Source: DASVAL01 sp035649575 | GTDB lineage: Bacteria > Planctomycetota > UBA1135 > UBA2386 | Length of the DNA: 19,622 nucleotides | NCBI GenBank assembly: GCA_035649575.1 | Contig: DASRJH010000262.1 | Span: forward strand, 1 to 19,622 | Reading direction: 5' to 3' | Part shown: one piece after another, positions 1 to 7,914 of the stretch | How positions within the stretch are numbered: position 1 is the stretch's first letter | How the letters are laid out: each line of letters starts with the position of its first letter | Program-made: the position numbers and the translations under genes | Notes under the pieces: generated by a model | The model's database searches: none | Told to the model about the DNA's origin: nothing | Seen by the model: only the letters and a program-made list of their open reading frames with translations

Positions 1-960
1 AACCAACGGCAGGACCAGGATCTCGCCGAACTGCTCGCGTACGTCGACGCGCCCGGCGTGCTCGACAAGCTGGTGCCGGCGCTGGCGCCGATGAAGCCGT
101 CGCCGGTGCCCGCCTGGGCCGAGACCGGCAAGCGCGGCGACGTCTATGGCGACCAGTACGGCGGCGTCATCCGCGCGATGATCGAGGCGATGCCGCCGAT
201 CGGCCAGCTGGCGATCGCCGACGCGCTGCGCACCGTCAAGCACGGCTGGACGCTCGACCAGCGGCGCGCGTACTTCACGTTCCTCGCCGCCGCCAGGAAG
301 CAGAAGGGGGGCAGCAGCTACGACGGCTTCGTGAAGCGCATGATCGACGCCGCGTGGGCGACGTGCACACCGGCCGAGCAGCAAGCGCTCGCCGAGCTCG
401 TGGGCAAGGCGAGGGCCGATGCGCCGAAGTTCCGTTCCACGCCGCCGAAGGGGCCCGGCCGCGACTGGCAGCTCGCGGACGCGGACCTGCTCACGCGCGA
501 CGGCCTCCAGGGCCGCGACCTGCGCGCGGGCCACAACCTGTTCCACGCGGTCGGCTGCGCGTCGTGCCACTACTTCGCTGGCGAAGGCGGCAACCACGGC
601 CCCGACCTCACGAGCCTCGGCAACAAGTTCACGGCGCGCGACGTGCTCGAGGCGATCCTCGAACCGAGCCTCGTGATCAGCGACCAGTACTCGGGCTCGG
701 TGCTGACCAGGAAGGACGGCACCGCGATCTTCGGCAGCGTGAAGAAGGCCTTCCACGGCGACAGCGACGTCTACGAGGTGGTGCCCGCCACGGCCGAGGC
801 TCAGCTCGTGCGCGTGCCTGCCGCGGACGTCGCGAAGGTCGAGCCATCGAAGCTGTCGCCGATGCCGAAGGACCTCGTCGATCGCCTGTCGGCCGACGAG
901 CTGCGCGACCTGCTCGCGTTCCTCTTGTCGCGCGGGCAGGGGCTCGGCAGCGAGAAGTGA
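1..960 (+). CDS. c-type heme-binding domain protein, Planctomycetes type (5' partial)
   Basis: The frame is open to the first base of the window, so the true start lies upstream and only the C-terminal 319 codons are visible. A CxxCH heme attachment motif (CASCH) lies at 556-570. It is followed by GPDLTSLG, a helix with ILEPSLVISDQY, and a small beta unit. A late SPMP (Met codon 862-864) is a candidate distal heme ligand, followed by a final LSADELRDLLAFLLS helix. This arrangement matches the Planctomycetes/Verrucomicrobia heme-binding domain (TIGR02603-like), usually found at the C-terminus of large secreted dehydrogenase or HEAT-repeat proteins. The roughly 180 residues before the heme motif are helical and fit such a HEAT-like segment. 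The likely role is periplasmic electron acceptance from a dehydrogenase domain encoded upstream; substrate unknown. It converges on the MscS gene with 31 bp between stop codons, where a weak 5-bp inverted repeat (964-968/980-984) could help termination. Confidence 0.85.
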   Translation, partial: NQRQDQDLAELLAYVDAPGVLDKLVPALAPMKPSPVPAWAETGKRGDVYGDQYGGVIRAMIEAMPPIGQLAIADALRTVKHGWTLDQRRAYFTFLAAARKQKGGSSYDGFVKRMIDAAWATCTPAEQQALAELVGKARADAPKFRSTPPKGPGRDWQLADADLLTRDGLQGRDLRAGHNLFHAVGCASCHYFAGEGGNHGPDLTSLGNKFTARDVLEAILEPSLVISDQYSGSVLTRKDGTAIFGSVKKAFHGDSDVYEVVPATAEAQLVRVPAADVAKVEPSKLSPMPKDLVDRLSADELRDLLAFLLSRGQGLGSEK

Positions 961-991
961 ACGGCCCGAGCGAATGACCCGGGCTGCGTGC

Positions 992-2650
992 TCAGCTCGC
1001 GGGCCGGTGCAGCATGAGCTGCGGGTACGGGATGCGCCAGCCGTGCTCGGTGCAGGCGGTGACGAGCAGACTCTGCAGGCGGCGCTGCAGCTCGAAATAC
1101 TGCATCGCGGCGCTGCCCTGAAATCGCGCGAGCGCGATGTACTCGAGCTTGCTGTCGGCGGCGGACAGCAGGTCGACGCGCACCTCCTGCAATTCTCCGG
1201 CGGCGACGGCTGCCGCGAGCCCTTGCTGTACGGCCTCCTGCATGCGAGCCGGAATCGTGGTCGTGGCCTCCTGCTGATGGCTGTAGTCGATGCCGAGAGT
1301 CGTCGACACGACGAAACCACGCGACAGGTTGCGCGGGTGCTGCTGCAGGAACGACCCGCTCGGGTAGCTGCGCGGCGAGCCCATGTGCTCGACCACGACG
1401 ACGTCGGGAGTCTGCGTGACCACGGGGCCCATGACGCCGTCGGCCAGCAGCACCACGTCGCCCTTGCGGCACGGGAACCACGGCTCGTCGGGGCCGCTGC
1501 GGCGCGAGCGCTTGCCGATCAGGTCCTGGATCGGCATGCGCAGCACGCCTCCTTCGAGGTCGGGGTTGTGCAGCTTCGAGTAGAAGCGCAGCGACTCGAC
1601 GCGGAACGGCACACCGTCGACGACGATGCGTTCGCCCTCGCGCACGCCGCCGACGTTCAGCACGAGACGGATCTGCTCGAAGAACTGCGGCATCATGCGC
1701 ACGAGCACCCAGCCGACGCCGAGCAGGAACACCATGCAGATCGCGAGCAACAGCCAGTCGTTGCGCACGTAGGGCACGACGAGCGTGCCCGCGACCGCGA
1801 TCATGAGGCTCATGATGCGCATCACGACGGCCATGAGGCGCAGCGAGAAGCCGGCACCCATCAGCGGCCCGCGCAGCAGGCGATTGAGCACGTAGCTCAA
1901 GCCGAGGTAGAGACCCGTGAAGACGGCGACGGCCAGCAGCAGACTGAGCCCGCTGCTCTGTACGAACATCTGGGCCGTTGCCGTGATGCTCTCGACGAGC
2001 GACCTCTGTCCCTCGGTGCGCGCGTTCAGACGAGCGCGCAGCACGAGGATCTCGCCGGTCAACGCGTCGAGCGCCGGCTGCCAGCGTCGCGCCAGCTCGG
2101 CCTCCGCTTCGGCGCGCGCCTTGCTGTCCGGCGGCAGCGCGCTGCGCGTCCGCTCCACGTTGCGGATCGCGTCCTCCACGACGCGCTGGCGCTGCTCGAG
2201 CACGTCGATGCGGGATTTCAAGTCGGCGACCTGGCGCGGCTCCTCGGTCGCGTCCTTGATCGCCTGCAGCAGCGGCCGGATCAGCTCCTCGAACTCGTGA
2301 TTGACGTCGAACTTGCGGCTCTGCGGGGCCTCGAACTCCTGCACGTCCATGCGCGACGTGAGACCCGCGAACTGCCACCCGAGGTCCTTGACGTCCTTCT
2401 CGAGGTCCGAGGCGGCCTTGAGGTCGGATTTATCGAGCGCGGTGCTCAGCGCCTTCCGCTTGCTCTCGAGCAGTCCGGCCAGGCGCTCGAGCGCCTGCGT
2501 GGTTGTGGCGTCGAGCGCGCCGGGCGCCTGCGGGGTCGCACCGATCTCCGCGCCGGGCTGCTGCGAGCCGGGCTGCTGGGATGGCAGCAGCGGGCAGAGG
2601 ACCGCCAGGACCAGAGGCAGCACCACGCGGGCGAACGACATCGAGCGCAT
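992..2650 (-). CDS. MscS-family mechanosensitive channel with long N-terminal coiled coil
   Basis: 552 residues. Residues 1-23 look like a signal peptide or first hydrophobic segment (FARVVLPLVLAVLCPLL). Next is a Gln/Pro-rich linker and a charged helical stretch (about 50-215) likely to form a coiled coil outside the membrane. Three membrane segments follow at about 233-256, 268-294 and 299-320. The last leads into an MscS-like beta domain (VREGERIVVDGVPFRVESL, 336-354) and an alpha/beta C-terminus ending in IPYPQ, a typical MscS ending. The family releases solutes during hypo-osmotic shock from the inner membrane. The middle of the beta domain (about 360-440) is longer and less standard than in E. 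coli MscS. Start chosen as ATG at 2650; ATG at 2641 is an alternative. It is divergent from hisS, with about 127 bp between them. Confidence 0.8.
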   Translation of the reverse strand: MRSMSFARVVLPLVLAVLCPLLPSQQPGSQQPGAEIGATPQAPGALDATTTQALERLAGLLESKRKALSTALDKSDLKAASDLEKDVKDLGWQFAGLTSRMDVQEFEAPQSRKFDVNHEFEELIRPLLQAIKDATEEPRQVADLKSRIDVLEQRQRVVEDAIRNVERTRSALPPDSKARAEAEAELARRWQPALDALTGEILVLRARLNARTEGQRSLVESITATAQMFVQSSGLSLLLAVAVFTGLYLGLSYVLNRLLRGPLMGAGFSLRLMAVVMRIMSLMIAVAGTLVVPYVRNDWLLLAICMVFLLGVGWVLVRMMPQFFEQIRLVLNVGGVREGERIVVDGVPFRVESLRFYSKLHNPDLEGGVLRMPIQDLIGKRSRRSGPDEPWFPCRKGDVVLLADGVMGPVVTQTPDVVVVEHMGSPRSYPSGSFLQQHPRNLSRGFVVSTTLGIDYSHQQEATTTIPARMQEAVQQGLAAAVAAGELQEVRVDLLSAADSKLEYIALARFQGSAAMQYFELQRRLQSLLVTACTEHGWRIPYPQLMLHRPAS

Positions 2651-2760
2651 GGCCGAAAGCTACCGGCGCGGCGTCCTCGGATCACGCGCAGCGGGGCCGG
2701 CGGCAAGCTGCGCGGGCTCGCGCTGGTTTCAGGCCGAGTTGCGGCGATGATCGACTACCG

Positions 2761-2781
2761 ATGAGCCAAGAGCGTCAATGA
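2761..2781 (+). other. six-codon leader mini-ORF overlapping the hisS start
   Basis: ATG at 2761 opens MSQERQ and stops at TGA 2779-2781, which overlaps the tandem ATGATG of hisS. The first 11 bases (2761-2771) are repeated exactly at 2781-2791, so the leader looks like a small duplication of the hisS start. Translational coupling is possible, but a non-functional duplication is equally likely. Confidence 0.35.
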
Positions 2782-4121
2782 TGAGCCAAGACACTTCGAC
2801 GAAGCCACCGAGCGGCATGCGCGATTTCCTGGCGCCCGACGTCGTGCGCCGCCGCCACGTGACCTCGATCGTGCAGCGCGTCTACGAGTCGTTCGGTTTC
2901 GTACCGCTGGAGACGCCCGCGATCGAGAACCTGAGCTCGCTGCTCGGCAAGTACGGGCCCGAGGGCGACCAGCTGCTCTACCGCATCCTGCATCGCCGCG
3001 ACAAGCTGGTGCGCGCGCTCGAAGGGAGCCCACGCGAACAGGACCTCGCCGAGGAGGGGCTGCGTTACGACCTCACGGTGCCGCTCGCGCGCGTCGTCGC
3101 GAACTACCGCGACCTGCCGGCCTTCTACAAGCGCTACGCGATCCAGCCGGTCTGGCGCGCCGACCGCCCCGCGAAGGGACGCTTTCGCGAGTTCTGGCAG
3201 TGCGACGTCGACATCACGGGCACGAGGAGCCTGGTAGCTGACACGGAAGTCTGTGGCGCCGTGGCCGAAGCGCTGCACCAGCTCGGGTTCTCGGACTTCC
3301 GCATCCTCGTGAATCACCGCAGCCTGCTGCGCGCGCTCGTCGCACGCGCGGGCATCGGGCCGAACGCGGAATCGCTGGCGCTGATCGTGCTCGACAAGCT
3401 CGACAAGATCGGTGCCGACGCCGTGAAGCAGGAGCTCGCCCAGAAGGGTATCGCGGTGTCGCAGACCGAGGCGCTGCTCGAGGTGCTCGAGCTCAGCAAG
3501 CAGCCGGGAGCCCTTGCCCAGTTCGCAGCCGGCGAGGGCCCGCTGGCGACCGGCGCGCGCGAGCTGCAGGAGCTGTTCGCGAACAGCAAGAGCGGGCCCG
3601 CTGCGGCGCACCTCGTGTTCGATCCGACGCTCGCGCGTGGGCTCGGTTACTACACGGGTCCGATCTTCGAGGTCACCTGTGCGGGCCTTGCCGGCTCGAT
3701 CGGCGGGGGCGGGCGCTACGACAACCTGGTGGGCATGTGGAAGGGGCAGGAGGTGCCGGCCGTCGGGTTCTCGCTCGGGCTCGAACGCGTGCTGTTGATC
3801 ATGACGGAGCGCGAGATGTTCCCGCCGCTCGCGATCGGCCCCCAGGTCCTGCTCTGCCGCATGGGCGACGTGCAACCGGCCACGGCCATTGGCGTCGCGA
3901 GCGCCTTGCGCGCCCAGGGCCTGCGCGTCGAGGTCCATGCCGATGCGCCGCAACTCGGCAAGCAACTGCAATACGCGAATGCGATCGGGGCTCCGTTCGC
4001 GGCGATCCTCGGCGCGAACGAGGTCGCAGCCGGCACGGTGTCGATGAAGGACCTCACGAGCGGCGTGCAGGCCGCGGTTCCGATCGGCGAAGTGGCCACG
4101 TGGCTGTCTCGCCCGAAGTGA
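2778..4121 (+). CDS. hisS: histidine--tRNA ligase
   Basis: 447 residues, the usual bacterial HisRS size. It charges tRNA-His with histidine in the cytoplasm. Class II motifs are visible. Residues 98-107 read DLTVPLARVV. Motif 2 lies at 120-146, with the catalytic-type Arg in VWRADRP and then GRFREFWQCDVDI. The histidine-binding loop GLGYYTGPIFEV is at 288-299, the GGGGRYDNLVG loop at 309-319, and motif 3 (AVGFSLGLERVL) at 328-339. The anticodon-binding domain covers about 355-445. REFWQCDVDI resembles eukaryotic/archaeal HisRS (REFYQCDFDI) more than the common bacterial RQFHQ form. The start is ambiguous by one codon because two ATGs are adjacent (2778 and 2781). A six-codon mini-ORF (ATG at 2761) ends in a TGA overlapping this start. 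An unrecognised gene begins 7 bp after the stop. Confidence 0.96.
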   Translation: MMSQDTSTKPPSGMRDFLAPDVVRRRHVTSIVQRVYESFGFVPLETPAIENLSSLLGKYGPEGDQLLYRILHRRDKLVRALEGSPREQDLAEEGLRYDLTVPLARVVANYRDLPAFYKRYAIQPVWRADRPAKGRFREFWQCDVDITGTRSLVADTEVCGAVAEALHQLGFSDFRILVNHRSLLRALVARAGIGPNAESLALIVLDKLDKIGADAVKQELAQKGIAVSQTEALLEVLELSKQPGALAQFAAGEGPLATGARELQELFANSKSGPAAAHLVFDPTLARGLGYYTGPIFEVTCAGLAGSIGGGGRYDNLVGMWKGQEVPAVGFSLGLERVLLIMTEREMFPPLAIGPQVLLCRMGDVQPATAIGVASALRAQGLRVEVHADAPQLGKQLQYANAIGAPFAAILGANEVAAGTVSMKDLTSGVQAAVPIGEVATWLSRPK

Positions 4122-4128
4122 GCGGAGC

Positions 4129-5154
4129 GTGGACGCGGTCCCTGCCGCGGGCCAAGATGGGCTCGTGTCCGATCCCGACAGTGATCACAGCCAGCAGCCG
4201 CTGCAGGCAGAGGAGCTCGATCTCGTCGCCCAGGTGCGGCAGGCGCTGGTGCAGGCCAGCACTCCTGATGCCGAGGCCTCGATCGCGACGATCGACCGCC
4301 AGCTCGAGAGCCTGCTCTTGTTCGGCGAACTGCTCGCGCGCTATCCCTCGCCGCTGCAGGAGCAGACGCTGAGCGGCAAACGGCGCAGCCTCGACACCCT
4401 CGTCGACTCGCTCGTGTCCACAGACCAGGCCACGTTCCCGTTCCGCGCGCCGACGCAGGCGCTGGTGGGGCGCGCGATGAACATGGCGCAGATCAACTTC
4501 CTGCGCATGTTGTGGCACCTGGCCGGAGGCTTCGACGACGCCGAGCAGGCCGCTGCGCTGCGCGAGCTCGCGGCGCGCAGGCTGCGCGCGAGCGTGCACT
4601 GCCGGCTCGTCGAGGAAGTGCTCGCCGACATCGTGACCGATGCGACGATCGATCGCACGCTGCGCGAGCGCGGTGTGCGGCACCTCGCGCTGCTGTGGGG
4701 CAACCGGCTCACGTGGCGCGTGCACACGTTCTTCCCGATCCTCGCGGCGACGTGGGAAGCGCGGCAGCGCGTGCGCGTGGTCGGTGGCTCGTTGGTCGGC
4801 AACTGCGAGATGTTCCAGCTGCTTGCCGAGGGCGGCGAGGCCGAGTTCGTCGACCTGCTGATCGGTCAGGACTACGGCGAAGCCGAAGTCCTGGCCTTCC
4901 GCGAGTTCCTGTTCGGCACGTCGTCCGAGGCGCTCGAACGGCTGGCGGAGCGCATGGCGAAGGAGGGCATCTCGAGCATCGAGCTCGACAGCAGGGTCGG
5001 GGACAGCGTGCGCGACGCCGGCTCGATCCTGTTCGAGTTCTTCCGCACGAGGAACGTGCAGTGCAGCGCCCGGCGCACGGCTCTGCTGCCCGGGCCGCGA
5101 CATACGGCCGAGGGCTACGTCATGCTGGCCTGGCTCGCGCTTCGCGACAGTTGA
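4129..5154 (+). CDS. unrecognised helical protein following hisS
   Basis: I do not recognise the family. The frame gives 341 residues from GTG 4129, or 329 from GTG 4165, which gives the N-terminus MSDPDSD; the first 12 residues are low in information, so the later start is quite plausible. There is no signal peptide and no membrane segment, so it is probably cytoplasmic. It is predicted largely helical, with many Leu/Ala/Glu/Arg heptad-like stretches (AALRELAARRL, ALERLAERMAKE). A more distinctive central part reads WGNRLTWRVHTFFPILAATWEARQRVRVVGGSLVGNCEMFQLL. The GTG lies 7 bp after the hisS stop, so co-transcription is likely. A 6-bp inverted repeat (5155-5160/5167-5172) sits directly after the stop. 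Third codon positions are strongly G/C, supporting real coding. Confidence 0.75.
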   Translation: MDAVPAAGQDGLVSDPDSDHSQQPLQAEELDLVAQVRQALVQASTPDAEASIATIDRQLESLLLFGELLARYPSPLQEQTLSGKRRSLDTLVDSLVSTDQATFPFRAPTQALVGRAMNMAQINFLRMLWHLAGGFDDAEQAAALRELAARRLRASVHCRLVEEVLADIVTDATIDRTLRERGVRHLALLWGNRLTWRVHTFFPILAATWEARQRVRVVGGSLVGNCEMFQLLAEGGEAEFVDLLIGQDYGEAEVLAFREFLFGTSSEALERLAERMAKEGISSIELDSRVGDSVRDAGSILFEFFRTRNVQCSARRTALLPGPRHTAEGYVMLAWLALRDS

Positions 5155-5172
5155 CCGACCGCTGGTGGTCGG
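5155..5172 (+). terminator. possible hairpin directly after the 4129-5154 gene
   Basis: CCGACC (5155-5160) and GGTCGG (5167-5172) form a perfect 6-bp stem with a 6-nt loop immediately after the TGA. No T-run follows, so intrinsic termination is uncertain. Confidence 0.25.
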
Positions 5173-5315
5173 CGCAGTCGAGGCCCGCGGCAGCACCGGA
5201 TACGCCTCGGCGCAGGCCGGAAGGTCGCGGCGATCTTGGCGGGTTGCCAGGGCGGATGTACTGTGCCGGCGCCGTCCCCGCACACGGCTTCGACTGTCCC
5301 TACCAAGGGCCCTCC

Positions 5316-7694
5316 ATGCGCTTCCTGACCGCGGCTCTCGCCGCACTGGTGTTGAGTTCCGCCCTGGCTTGCCAGGGCATCGATCCTGTCGGTCAAGTGC
5401 ATCCCGCGGCACAACCGCTCGCGAACGTCGCCATACTCGCGGTGCCCGCGATCGATCGCGGCGCGATCTCGCTCGAGGACGAGACGCGGCGCCAGCAAGG
5501 ACAGCCGGCGCGCTATGCGATGCCGCAGCCGGTGACCGTGGCTCCGACGACACACGGCACCTGGGAGACGCTCGATGCGACGTGGTCGCTGTGGCGGTTG
5601 CGCATCCAGTCGCCCGGCGCGAGCCACATCAACCTCGGCTTCGCGCGGTTCCACCTGCCGCGCGACGCGCGGCTCATGATCTACAGCTCCGACTACAGCG
5701 ACGTCGTGCGCCCGTTCACGGAGCAGGACCACACGCCGACCGGGGACCTGTGGACACCGGTGGTCCGCACCGAGGAGATCGTCGTCGAGGTCTACGTGCC
5801 GACGGCGGCCCGCGCGCAGGTCGTGTTGAGCCTGACGCAGGTCGGTTCGGGCTACCGCTTCTTCGGCGCCGGCGGTGATGCGTTCGGCATCGACCCCAGC
5901 GGCCCGTGTCAGATCGACGTGGCCTGCTCCCAGGGTTTGTTCTGGTTGGAAGAGATCCCCTGCGTCGCCGCGCTCTCCTCGTCCGGCAGCATCTTCTGCA
6001 CGGGCTTCATGGTCAACAACACGGCGCAGGACGGCAGGAACTACGTCATCACGGCGCACCACTGCGGTGTCACGGTCGCTGTCGCCTCCTCGCTGGTCTG
6101 CTACTGGAACTACCGCAACCCGACGTGTGGTGGCACTGGCGCGACGCTGACCCAGTTCAACACGGGGGCTACGCTGCGCGCTTCCTTCAACGTCTCGGAC
6201 TTCACGCTGGTCGAGTTGTTCAGCGCGCCGAACGTGGCATGGGGTGTCACCTATGCCGGCTGGAATCGCAATATCACGCCCGATGCGACGTCGGGGACGG
6301 GCATCCATCATCCGAGCGGCGACGCGAAGAAGATCTCGTTCGAGTATCAGCCGACGATCACGACGTCCTACGGTGGGCTCTTCTATCCAGGCGATGGCAC
6401 GCACATCCGCCTCGTCGATTGGGATCTCGGCACGACGGAGCCGGGTTCGTCGGGATCGCCGCTGTTCGACCAGAACCATCGCGTGGTCGGACAACTGCAC
6501 GGCGGCGGTTCGGCTTGTGGCCTCAACAACTCGGACTGGTATGGCAAGTTCGCGGTGTCGTGGACCGGCGGCGGCACGAGCGCGACGCGGCTGTCGAACT
6601 GGCTCGACCCGCAGAGCCTCGGCCTCTCGACGCTCGACACGCTCGTGCCCGTCCTCGCCACAGCGGTCCCGTTCGGTTCGGGCTGCTACCAGACCAGGGG
6701 CTGCTTCGCGCAGATCTTCGCGCCGAACACGTTCGACCTCGGCGGCACGGTGTCCAGCACGGTCGGCGTGAGCTTCGTGCCGATCCCCAACGGATACACG
6801 GTCCAGGCGGGGCCCGATGCGTGGTTCACGCCGACTTCGCCGAACCTCGGACTCGCGGACGACGCGCTCGCGACGCTGACGTTGCCGTTCTCGTTTGCGT
6901 TCCCGGGCGGCAGCACGACCGACGTACGCATGAGCTCCAATGGCTTCCTGTGGCTGAACGGCACGTCGACGGATCCGGACTTGACGCCGTCCTCGATCGA
7001 GCTCGCGCAACAGCCCGCGCGCTTTGCCCCGTTCTGGATGAACCTGAACCCGGCGGCCGGCGGCACGTGTCACTACGACGTCGACCCGACCAACACCGAG
7101 GTCTACTTCACCTGGGACAACGTGCCGGCCTACACGACGGGTCCGACCGGGCCGGGCAACTCGTTCCAGCTCGTGTTGCGCGCCGACCAGTCGGCCGAGT
7201 TCCGCTACCGCCAGATGCCGAACCAGTCGCTGCTCACCGTCGTCGGCTGGAGCCGAGGTGCGCAGATGATCCCGCCGCTGATCGACCTGTCTGCTGCGTT
7301 GCCGTTCCAGGTCTCGGTGGATCAGAACGCGCTCGGCTTCGTGCCGATCAACCGGCCGATCCTCGGCACGAGTCAGGTCATCAACATCACGAACATCCCG
7401 AATCCCGCTGGCAGCATCGGCCTCGCGCTGATCGGCTCGGCTGCGATCGTGCCGGGGCTCAACCTCAGTGTCATCGGCGCGCCCGGTTGCTTCCTGAATT
7501 CGATGGCGGACGTGATCCAACCGGTCTTCCCTCTCGTCGGCGCGACGACCCCGTGGGGGTTGCCGATCCCGAACACGACCTCGCTCTCGGGCACGCACGT
7601 CTACTGCCAGGGGGCGCTGCTCGTGCCGCCGGGCACCAACGCGTTCGGCGTGCTGACCGCCAACAGCGTGAACCTCACGATCGGTACGCAGTAG
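5316..7694 (+). CDS. secreted serine protease, lysyl-endopeptidase-like, with nidogen-like and shared C-terminal domains
   Basis: 792 residues. The start is ATG 5316 because it gives a clean signal peptide (MRFLTAALAALVLSSALAC); the open frame runs further upstream but without coding character. Residues about 75-175 form a beta-rich N-terminal region, probably a propeptide. The S1-type protease domain covers about 195-445. Its catalytic residues are His249 in ITAHHCG, Asp295 in NVSDFTLVEL and Ser379 in PGSSGSPLFD, followed by VVGQLHGGGSACG. This pattern is that of Achromobacter lysyl endopeptidase and relatives. FGSGC at 453-457 opens a tail with a nidogen-like region (about 500-650; FAPFWMNLNP, TEVYFTWDNVP, VVGWSRG). 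The last part (about 676-790; NIPNP, GAPGC, VYCQG) is shared with two other proteins here. It likely acts outside the cytoplasm. Many Cys residues suggest disulfides. Lys specificity is not proven from sequence. Confidence 0.87.
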   Translation: MRFLTAALAALVLSSALACQGIDPVGQVHPAAQPLANVAILAVPAIDRGAISLEDETRRQQGQPARYAMPQPVTVAPTTHGTWETLDATWSLWRLRIQSPGASHINLGFARFHLPRDARLMIYSSDYSDVVRPFTEQDHTPTGDLWTPVVRTEEIVVEVYVPTAARAQVVLSLTQVGSGYRFFGAGGDAFGIDPSGPCQIDVACSQGLFWLEEIPCVAALSSSGSIFCTGFMVNNTAQDGRNYVITAHHCGVTVAVASSLVCYWNYRNPTCGGTGATLTQFNTGATLRASFNVSDFTLVELFSAPNVAWGVTYAGWNRNITPDATSGTGIHHPSGDAKKISFEYQPTITTSYGGLFYPGDGTHIRLVDWDLGTTEPGSSGSPLFDQNHRVVGQLHGGGSACGLNNSDWYGKFAVSWTGGGTSATRLSNWLDPQSLGLSTLDTLVPVLATAVPFGSGCYQTRGCFAQIFAPNTFDLGGTVSSTVGVSFVPIPNGYTVQAGPDAWFTPTSPNLGLADDALATLTLPFSFAFPGGSTTDVRMSSNGFLWLNGTSTDPDLTPSSIELAQQPARFAPFWMNLNPAAGGTCHYDVDPTNTEVYFTWDNVPAYTTGPTGPGNSFQLVLRADQSAEFRYRQMPNQSLLTVVGWSRGAQMIPPLIDLSAALPFQVSVDQNALGFVPINRPILGTSQVINITNIPNPAGSIGLALIGSAAIVPGLNLSVIGAPGCFLNSMADVIQPVFPLVGATTPWGLPIPNTTSLSGTHVYCQGALLVPPGTNAFGVLTANSVNLTIGTQ

Positions 7695-7816
7695 CCAACC
7701 CGCCTGGAAGGCGGCTTGGCTCCAGCAATCGCTGGAAACCGTCGCAACGCGGGGCTCGGTGATGGCGAACGAACCAGCCCGCTGCGACGGTTCTTTCCAA
7801 CCCGCCTGGAAGGCGG
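7695..7816. repeat. structured repeat element flanked by identical 20-bp palindromic repeats
   Basis: The 20-mer CCAACCCGCCTGGAAGGCGG occurs at 7695-7714 and exactly again, in the same orientation, at 7797-7816. Each copy contains a perfect hairpin CCGCCT-GGA-AGGCGG (7700-7714 and 7802-7816). Between them lie a perfect 6-bp hairpin TCCAGC-AATC-GCTGGA (7721-7736) and a long stem. The long stem pairs AACCGTCGCA (7737-7746) with TGCGACGGTT (7783-7792) and continues inward by GCGGG (7749-7753) against CCCGC (7778-7782). Nearly the whole 122 bp can pair. It sits between the protease stop and the sigma-fusion start. REP/BIME-like or MITE-like repeat, or an elaborate terminator, are the candidate explanations. 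Confidence 0.75.
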
Positions 7817-7914
7817 AGAAGCAGCCCCAAAGGCCCGCGAATCCGCCGATTCTGCAGACAAGGGCGAATCTCCGGGCGAGGATCGCGCATCGGCGGCATT
7901 TCCTGCTGCGTGCG

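Noticed and set aside
974..2764. 596-codon + strand frame opposite the MscS gene
   Set aside because: Low-complexity Arg/Glu/His/Leu shadow; the minus-strand MscS protein has membrane segments and the family C-terminus.
7759..7914. Upstream in-frame ATGs for the sigma fusion
   Set aside because: They would translate through the structured repeat and give an N-terminus unrelated to sigma region 2; ATG 7915 is the better start.
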